Assembly: GCA_037962975.1 (NCBI GenBank)
Contig: CM075670.1
Coordinates: 146,882,501-146,946,500 of the forward strand
Source of the DNA: Clitoria ternatea
Taxonomy: Eukaryota; Streptophyta; Magnoliopsida; Fabales; Fabaceae
Direction: 5' to 3'
DNA length: 64,000 bases
Below are positions 56,527-64,000 of this stretch, piece by piece. The notes below the pieces were generated by a model that had not been told where the DNA came from, made no database searches, and worked only from the letters and a program-made list of their open reading frames with translations. The first letter of the stretch is position 1. The number at the start of each line of letters is the position of its first letter. The position numbers were made by a program, and so were the translations under genes.

Positions 56527-59493
56527 TTAAGAAGGAGGAGCCACTCCATTATTGTCCTTATGAGCTTCTTCCTCGTTGGTCATCTTGGCCTCTCTAGTGA
56601 CGTCAACTTTGGCAGTATTTGGGCTCGCACCATCCTCGACTTTTCCTTTCTCAGTTTCCTTCTCTTATTCTTCAGGTTCAAGAGAAACAGCCCAACGCAC
56701 AAGACTTTGCCCTCTGAGAAGAGGGGCCAACTCATATAAGGCATCTAAAGGCTCCTCATACTGGCCATCGATCATAGAAAACAACCTACCACCATGGAAC
56801 TCATAAAGAGGATGGATCCCTTTGAGATTAAGCTTCACTTTGGGGTTATGGTAAGATATTTGACGCACGGCCCCATTGAATGAATCATGCATCACAACAG
56901 TGTAGATTCCCAAGGCTTTCTTGTACTTGGCCTTTGCACTGACTATATCTTCTTTCAATTTTTTTATTCTGTTCCAGGAGAGGCCTGATATCCGTATCTT
57001 CTTTCTCTAGCTCTTTAATCTGCTTAATCAGCTCCTTCTCCTATATGGCCCAGTCTTCAAGTCATTGAGCATGGCCGACTGATGTAGGATGGGGGAGGAT
57101 CTAGCTATCTTTCTTCAAATTGATTGGGAAAAGGTTACCCTAAACCTAACAAAACTAATAGAAAGCATAGAAACATGGAAGATGGTTGGAGGTTAATGGA
57201 AGGGATGGAAGATGATGAAGGAGATGCCACCAATGACTTGGATAAGTCTCTGCTCGCCACTCTAGGGATGGTCACCTAGTGATAAGAGCTTGAAAAGGGT
57301 TAGACTTTCTCTAACCTAAAGGAGAGAGTTTGCACTTAAATCTCACAAAGTGTAAATTTCATTCAAAACTAATGGTGTGGAAATACATGGAAAGGTAATC
57401 TTTATATAGGCAAGGTGGAGTGGTGGCCAAGCTAGGTAACTTAGGCTTTCCACTTTTCCTTAGGCCCAAAATCAACTAAACAAGGAAATGTGGCCAACTA
57501 CAAGGCCCAAAATGATGTACAAGGCCCAAAAATGACCCAAAAATAAACCTAAACTATTTTGAGTATAACTAAAATTATTTACAAACTATGCCCTCATCAC
57601 CGGCCCAGAAGCTTTCAGATCCTCAGCTAGCTTGACAACCTTGTCCTTCTCCAACTGAAGCACTTCTTTCAGATGGGTAATTTCCTTGACTTCGTCCTAA
57701 AGATGCGAGATCTTGTTCCCCAGCTTCCCCATAGTCAAGTTCAGCCCAGATACTTCTAAGAGCCGCTCATCCGCAAGCTCTTGTGCTTGCTTCAAGTGTT
57801 CCTCTAATTGCTTGAGGCTCACCCTATTCTTGAAAGCAACAACTCTTAAGCTTTCAACTTGAGAATGTAGCTTGTTAGCTTCCGTTATGCTGTCAGCTGC
57901 TGTGCTTAGGGAATTCACAAGGCCGTAGAGAATGGACAATTGCCACCTGGCAGCCTCGCAAGTATTTTAGATATCTGGGACCTCGAGTAGAGGGTTGAGT
58001 TTGTAGGTGGGCTTGGCGATTATAGGGGGAACATGGCCCTCATACACCAAAAACGGTGCTAGGAAGGAAAAGGATAGAGGAGTGCAAATTTTGGATGACT
58101 AGGAATTTCCAGCCGCCTTTGTTGGCTTGGTCTTTGTCTCAAAATCCAAAATTTTGTCAGTCATCGTGGCTACCTTTTCCCCTTTTGAGCGCTGGTCATC
58201 CCGGTCTGCTCTAGGGTCTTCTACTTTTTAGCAGGCTTGTGGGAGGATGGCTTCTGACTCTCAGCTTCTTTTTGGCTTTTCCTTTTCTTTTTCTCTTTCT
58301 CAGGTTATTATGGAATGGCTTGATCAGCCCCGTTGACACCAAAAGCAAGGGTGATATTCTCAGTTTATGCCTTGACGACATTCCTCTTGGGTTGGATGTT
58401 GTTTTCGTCTGATGATGAATCATCCTCTATTAACAAGGATTTTAGATTGTTCATGGTCGGGCTTAGTTCTTCTATTTGTTATGTAGTGGGAAACAAAAGC
58501 ATATTAGCTCTAAACATGGCACATAACAATGTTCAGACAAATAGGAGTAAAAATACAGAAATTACTTAGGTATTCAGTACATAGGGTCGTTGATCCCAGG
58601 AGGCATTTATATGAAAATTTCCTATATTGGGATATATAGTCACGCGGGGCGCTCAAAACTTTTATCGAATGAGGAGATAGTTCATTCTCATCGATGAAGT
58701 AGGCTTTCCCTATAAGCAGGAAGTGCTCATGAGTCCACTCCATAAGAAATTTAAGAAGGCCCTCCTTGTTCCTCCAGAAGATCAGCTTGTTAGGTTGAAC
58801 CCGAATCCTCACAAAGTACTTCTTGAAATATTTCCCTTCTACCTTTGCAGACTCTGTAAAAGCTTCGAAGTTAATGATTTTTGAGTCACACCAGAGTGTG
58901 ACAAAGCTTAAGCTACCCTTCTTGTTGGATCAGCGTACCACTTGGCAGTAATAAAAAAGCATTGCCACCGTGGGAGTAAAATTAAAGTGTTGCCTAAGCA
59001 CCTCCAGAGCACAGATTAGTTCGCAGGACCCTGAATTGTGAGAATACGAAGTCATACATGGAGATGGATCGGTCATCTAGGCAGAGGTGACAAATTCTAT
59101 CACAAGGTTGGTGTTCAAGCACCATGAATCTTTCTGTAAGCCTTTCTTTAGTGTAAACCATGAACCTTAGGGATAACCACCCCTATCTTCTATTACATGT
59201 CGGGATGCTGTGTCTCAAATTTCATCCTTTACCCAGCAATAAGGGTACTTCTGACTCAGCTTTACCTAGTTTGTCTTATGTGCCATGACATTTATACACC
59301 CCTCAACGATGGCGATTTCTTGGACGGGCTCAGAGCTCCCTTCCACAGCCATTTTATGCACGGCGTAATGAAAAACACTAACGCTGCTATAAAAAGCCAC
59401 ATCATTAGAAAGGTATGAATCAACACTTATCTCGGTCTCAGGTGTATTACTAGCCCCTGAGCTAGATGAGGAATCAGAGGAGAGCAGCACCAC
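56527..59493 (-). pseudogene. Retand antisense ORF
   Basis: Read on the minus strand, a Ser/Asp-rich N-terminus (LLSSDSSSSSGASNTPETE near 59490; the start may lie further up) is followed by LLKFLMEWTHEHFLLIGKAYF (near 58740), a basic stretch (58310-58240), a coiled-coil region (57939-57697, LKQLEEHLKQAQELADERLL) and a C-terminal part (56958-56665) ending at a stop at 56527. Frames change often and a 520-bp insertion splits it. Antisense ORFs in this place are known in Retand, Grande and RIRE2-type elements; their function is not known. Confidence 0.8.
57080..57599 (-). mobile_element. 520-bp LTR-like insertion in the antisense ORF
   Basis: The stretch begins TGATGTAGGATGGGGG and ends GCCCTCATCA, and interrupts the antisense ORF between two coding pieces. 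Flanking CCGAC (57075-57079) and CCGGC (57600-57604) look like a 5-bp duplication with one change. On the minus strand it reads TGATGAGGGCATAG to CCTACATCA, with TG...CA ends. No internal coding region is present, so it fits a solo LTR or a small non-autonomous element. Confidence 0.72.
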
Positions 59494-60302
59494 CCGCCGC
59501 CTCGACTGAGGAGCCTCACTTCTTTCTGCATGATGTTGCTCGACCCTAGAAGGATTTACAGGGGTTTTCCCCCTGATAGCCAGAAGGCCTCACAGGGATC
59601 CTCCCCCTCGATAGCTAGAACAAACGTGATTTTGCCTAGTGCACATAGTGACAATGCTAGAAAAGAAGAAATGAATCAGAGAAAGGGTAGAGGAAGGTTT
59701 CCTAAGCAAGTTTTGAAGGTGGAAGGTGATGGAAAGAACTTCACTAAGGCATAGAGACAACAACTTCTTTAAGAAAGAATTTGGTAGAGTTTCTTAAGGT
59801 TGAAGGAAGCAAGAAGCATATGAAAAATTACTAAGTTCCCCTTTTATAGCTATAGTAGGGGGCAAGGTAACCACTGGTCAGGAAATACATCGTTTGTAAG
59901 GGAATGCGTCATTTTGAAGGCCAACAACATCGTCATTTCAGTCCAAAACACATGAAAATGGTGCCGTTTTGAGTCATTCTAAAATCAAATGGGTCATAAC
60001 GTTTGAGTCTCAGACCCAATACCTACTACCCATGATGATTGGCAATCCTTGTGGACATAACTGTTAATATTTACACATTAGTGGTAATAAATGCTCATTA
60101 TTGGTGGTGTCTTAAGGCTAGGAAAATACAAATTTTAAAACTCTTAGGTTTTCACGCAAAAGGCAAAATGTTGTCTGAAGCCGATATCCATACCTACAAA
60201 AGGGGACCTTGGTAGAACGCAATTTGAAGTGGTATCTGTACTCACAAAGAAGACCCCGATAGAGCATTATAGCTTATATTGAGCAACTGACCCAGTCCCT
60301 CA

Positions 60303-60316
60303 AAGAAGCTAGGGGG
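60303..60316 (+). other. Polypurine tract of the Retand element
   Basis: AAGAAGCTAGGGGG lies a few bases before the 3' LTR start. One pyrimidine pair interrupts it. Confidence 0.65.
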
Positions 60317-60320
60317 CATA

Positions 60321-60947
60321 TGATATGGTCTAGATACCGGTGTATGGGCAAAAAGGTAACTTCACCCGCTTTTTCCCATCTATCGGTGTCGTAGGTGAAC
60401 CTCCAGACTCAATACCCGTATGAACCATCCTCTACACTTGGTAGTCCAGGTCATCACCATGGCACACCAGAAAGTAACCTGTAACACCCGACAAAGAGTA
60501 CAAGGTACAGCTGCCGGGGAGCAATGTTCATGGGTGACGCGGGGGCACTCGAGTCATGTGTCAGATCCTTGAAGAATTGTACTGACATAATGTACGGAGT
60601 GTCCCCCAGGCCTAAGGGACTCTTACATTCCTTGCATGCATATAATTGCCAAGGATTTACCAATAATGGTATGTTTTCTTCATTCTCTAACTTACGCTAA
60701 AAAATTGCTTCCTTGACTACTTACTGACTTAAGTGTCAGAGTGTCTTTACAGGTGACACCACCTTTCACCCCCTCAACGTGAAAGCTTGGTGTAAAGGAT
60801 CTCAAGGACTCCAAGTCCTCTATCTCCCCTCTGGAATAGAGGTTACAATACTGGATCCCTACTGGACCGGTGTAGAAAGCATTAAGAGAAGATAATATTT
60901 ATGGCTAGTCCCACACCGGATCCTTGACCCTGGTTTAGACCAGTTCA
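60321..60947 (+). repeat. 3' LTR of the Retand element
   Basis: It starts TGATATGGTCTAG and ends GACCAGTTCA and pairs with 49138-49761. ATAGC follows, which differs by one base from ATAGA before the 5' LTR. Confidence 0.9.
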
Positions 60948-60952
60948 ATAGC

Positions 60953-62100
60953 TAAGGTACCAAAGCACTATACACTTATGTGCTGAATTGATGCAATTAT
61001 TTCAACATTGGTGGGGTTGAGATTACAATAATTCAAAGAAATAATAAGGTTACTTCTTGAAATTCATTCTTCTTCATGTTTTCCATCTTGCACGCTAGCT
61101 CTGACCCCTCTAGATGACATAATTTCACAAAACTTTCAACATAAAAGTTGTAGATCTTTATCTTATTGAATTTTTTTTCATAAGAACCAAGTCATTTGGA
61201 CATCTACAACTCAAGATATGTGTATTTTAGTGAACTCTGTCAATGTTGGTGGGACACATGTAGGCTGATTAATTCAAGCTCCATTTCTTCATCCTTTTCA
61301 AATGTAAAATAACTAAATATGACCATCTTAATGTATGCCTTTATCTTAGTTTTTCATGGGCTCCAAGATTAGCCAATTGGATCATAAAAGCCCAAGTTAT
61401 GACCAAAACAAGGCAAGACACTCAAGATACAAACAAAAAATGAAAATTGAGACATATATACATATTACTTCAATTAAACTAGATAATATAAAACTTAGTT
61501 AAAATACTATCACTAAATATAATAAATATATAATAAAGCCTAGTGTAAAACTATAATAAGTGTATTAAAATTGATTCATCAAATTACCTCACCTTAAGCA
61601 TTTGCACTCCAGGGCAAAACAAAGCCAAAAACTAAAATGAGAAATAACAAAAAAATATTTTTTTATTTTGATTTTTTTAGAATATAAAATAAAAAGTAAT
61701 ACACATCACCCTTATATCAAGAAGTCATGATAAGTGTGAATAAGAAGCATTACATACTAGTTACACGAATTGAGTGATCAAATCAAAGAGTAGATAAATA
61801 AGTGATAGATATTCTCTTCATGCTCTCTATATGTTGATTGTTTAGATTTGTGTATACTCTCAGAAATTACCCAAATAAGTTAGCACTAGTATAGGCTTAA
61901 CAAATTTCTAATTTCCATATTTGAACACATAAGCTTGCAGAAATCAGAAGGACTTTATTAAGGTTGTAATAGGGCCACGGTGATACAAGGTGGATAAAAT
62001 GAAATAGTATGGCTAAACTTAGGGTTGTAAAAAGAGCAATGGAGTAAGTGATTCAGTGATTGTGGAAGTACATTTTAAAACTTAATACTTAACAAAATGT
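60953..62100. other. Non-coding stretch right of the Retand element
   Basis: No supportable ORF and no clear repeat. It continues the flank of the Retand insertion. Confidence 0.55.
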
Positions 62101-63375
62101 GATGGTTCAGAGTCAGACTTAGAAGAATGGGTTAATAAGTCTTAGACTTTTTTTCACCTAAATTTTGTATCAAAATAAAATGTACAAGTAATCAAACAAA
62201 GATGAGTAGCAGACAATAAACACACAGAGTTTATACTAGTTCACTTCCAACTCAGAAGCTACATCCAGTCCCTTTCAACTTGAAGGATTTCCACTATTGT
62301 AAAAATCTCCTTTACAATATCAGAACCAAACCCGTGCTACAAGTATTCTTTACACCATCCACTTCTAGCTTATCCCAAGTATTCTTTCAACAAGCCACTC
62401 CTGGCTTAACCCAAGTATTCTTTCGAAAGCCTCTTTAGGCCAAAGTGTTTCCTAACACAAACTTGTTCTGGTAACCCACAAGACTTATACGAATAACAAG
62501 AATAAGAAATGTTTTCAAAACTTAGTGTACAAATAATAGACAATTTCAATATCAAACACCAAGTGTTTTTGACACAAGACCCGAGTCTGCTAGAAGTAGA
62601 GCTAGAAAGTAAAGAGTGTCTTTGTCTTTTACAAGAAAAATGAACTAGAATAAGATTAAATGATAACTTAAAAAGATTTCTTCTAAGATTTTTCTTGTCC
62701 TCTTGATGTTCAATCTTCCTTCATTTTTATAGTGACTTGAAAGATGTATCCATTATTGCTTCTTGAAAGTAGATATAGACGTTGGAAATCCTTTGATGGT
62801 ATTTTGCCTTAAGCTTCTTAAGATCAGACCTTGAAGTTGAATTCAAGCTTGAGAGTGGTGTGAATCATATTTCAGTGTTTTTACGAGAATGGTTTCTCAT
62901 GCATTTCCATGCACAAAACTATTCATGAACTAATTCTTATTCAATGAGAGGTTGCTTTCTAAGATGTCCTAATGAGATTTATGACTTGTGATCAGAGTTC
63001 GCAGGAGTAGGTATGCTGACAGGAGCTACTTATGTTGATTTTGTTCTTTCTATTATTTGATGATAAACACGTAAATATGATGTGATCATTTCTCTTGAAA
63101 CATCACCAAAATAGATTTTTTGAACGTTGAAGGAGAGTTCTTTAATCAGGATGCTTCTATTAGACTTTTGTTGTTCTACCAGACTTTTTAGAACACACAT
63201 GCCCCCTTTTGTTTTTACAAACTATTCTTCGTATCCTGAAATTACTTATATACTGAAAGAAATGTTATAAACAGTTCAGACTTTATTCCTTTAGTGAAAA
63301 TACTTGATGATCTATATAAACAAATCATAAAGTCCGGGGTTTTGTCCAACAAGACTTAAAGCTTATATTTTTTAC
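62100..63375 (-). repeat. Possible copia-type LTR remnant
   Basis: The stretch 62230-62480 resembles the LTR of copia element 1 near 3360-3500 (both have CAACTTGAAGGATTTCC or similar). It holds three units of about 37 bp with CAAGTATTCTTT at 62340-62440. No coding sequence is attached. The limits are guesses. Confidence 0.45.
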
Positions 63376-63385
63376 CAGACTTTTG

Positions 63386-64000
63386 TTAGGGAATCCCTAG
63401 TATATGACCAGCAGAAATACAAGGATTCCCATAGGATTTGCAAAGCGCCGTATTTCAAAGCATAAGACAAACACATAAAAAATTTTATTTTTAGGATTAC
63501 CCTTGAAGAACACCAAAGCAGTCATAGCCTCATCTTTTAGGAGTCCACACGAGTACTCCCACAAGAATCGCAACACTTGCCAACTACTAGTTTGACAGCA
63601 TGTAGCTCTTGTAACTTTTACGTATTTATGTCTCTTTCTAGTGAACGGCCTATGAGCATCTTATGCTCTATTTATAGGCTTAGGTTTGACCTAATTTGTT
63701 CTCTCTAAAGAGTGGGCTACTTACTCATTCTAAATGAGTTAGGCCCAATAGCTTTATTTTAGTCCAACTAAAATAAAACAAAATATTTTTTGATGGGCTT
63801 ACTCTATATGTGTGACCCTATATGTAAAATACTCGGTCATATTAATAATAAATTATTTTATTATTAATATAAAATAAGAGCGACATCTAGCAATGCATCA
63901 TTATGTCTAAATATTATTTAATATTAGCATAACCTATAAGTGATAATTATTTTATATGTTTGTTCCTTTTGTCACGATATCCTAATTAGGCCCAAGGCAT
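63386..64000. other. Non-coding end of the window, possible LTR start
   Basis: TGTTAGGGAATCCC near 63386 could start an LTR. The rest has no gene and runs off the window. Confidence 0.3.

Larger units (their letters stand above)
49138..60947 (+). mobile_element. Retand/Tat-type Ty3/gypsy retrotransposon with antisense ORF
   Basis: It has a 5' LTR (49138-49761), a primer site, gag, protease, RT, RNase H, archaeal-type RNase H and integrase (to 55258), a stem-loop array (55419-56266), an antisense ORF (56527-59493), a polypurine tract and a 3' LTR (60321-60947). The flanks ATAGA and ATAGC match at four of five bases. Tat elements with an antisense ORF between pol and the 3' LTR are known. The LTRs differ at many positions (my rough impression is 15-20 percent), so the insertion is old. 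Confidence 0.9.

Overview
This is about 64 kb of plant nuclear heterochromatin made almost entirely of LTR retrotransposons inserted into one another. I find no host gene, tRNA, rRNA or CRISPR array. Ogre-type Ty3/gypsy elements, Sirevirus-type Ty1/copia elements and a Retand/Tat element with an antisense ORF point to a dicot, most likely a legume. The species is an inference.

Layout: (1) 1-5395, a Sirevirus-like copia element on the minus strand; its 3' part (RT, RNase H, most of the 3' LTR) is deleted and its 5' LTR is long. (2) 5400-39173, old non-coding sequence split by a 31.6-kb Ogre (6714-38307, minus, target duplication GTGAC). The Ogre holds a second Sirevirus-like copia (15078-29822, plus), and that copia holds a chromovirus (Tekay/Del-like, 16974-26435, minus). 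(3) 39174-42561, the gag, primer site and 5' LTR of an Athila-like element on the minus strand, inserted into a fragment of a Retand antisense ORF (42562-43252). (4) 43253-49132, degenerate LTR-like DNA, a second Athila-type LTR and a copia pol fragment. (5) 49138-60947, a complete but old Retand/Tat gypsy element (plus) with two LTRs, gag-pol, an array of stem-loops and an antisense ORF that is itself split by a 520-bp LTR-like insertion. (6) 60953-64000, non-coding sequence with LTR-like character.

All coding regions are broken by stops and frameshifts, so none is likely to act on its own. In the chromovirus the stops look like C-to-T decay of methylated cytosines.

Two patterns are not explained by ordinary annotation. 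First, several unrelated LTRs carry arrays of short palindromic words (TAATCGATTA, TGAATCGATTCA, ACGCTTAAGCGT, GCGTATATACGC, GACGCTACGCGTC and others). In four of five LTR types these lie upstream of a TATA box, in U3. Second, the Retand element has about 15 stem-loops in a 160-bp period. They keep a 7-nt loop (CYATTCT) while their stems change in a compensating way, and they lie between the converging ends of pol and the antisense ORF.
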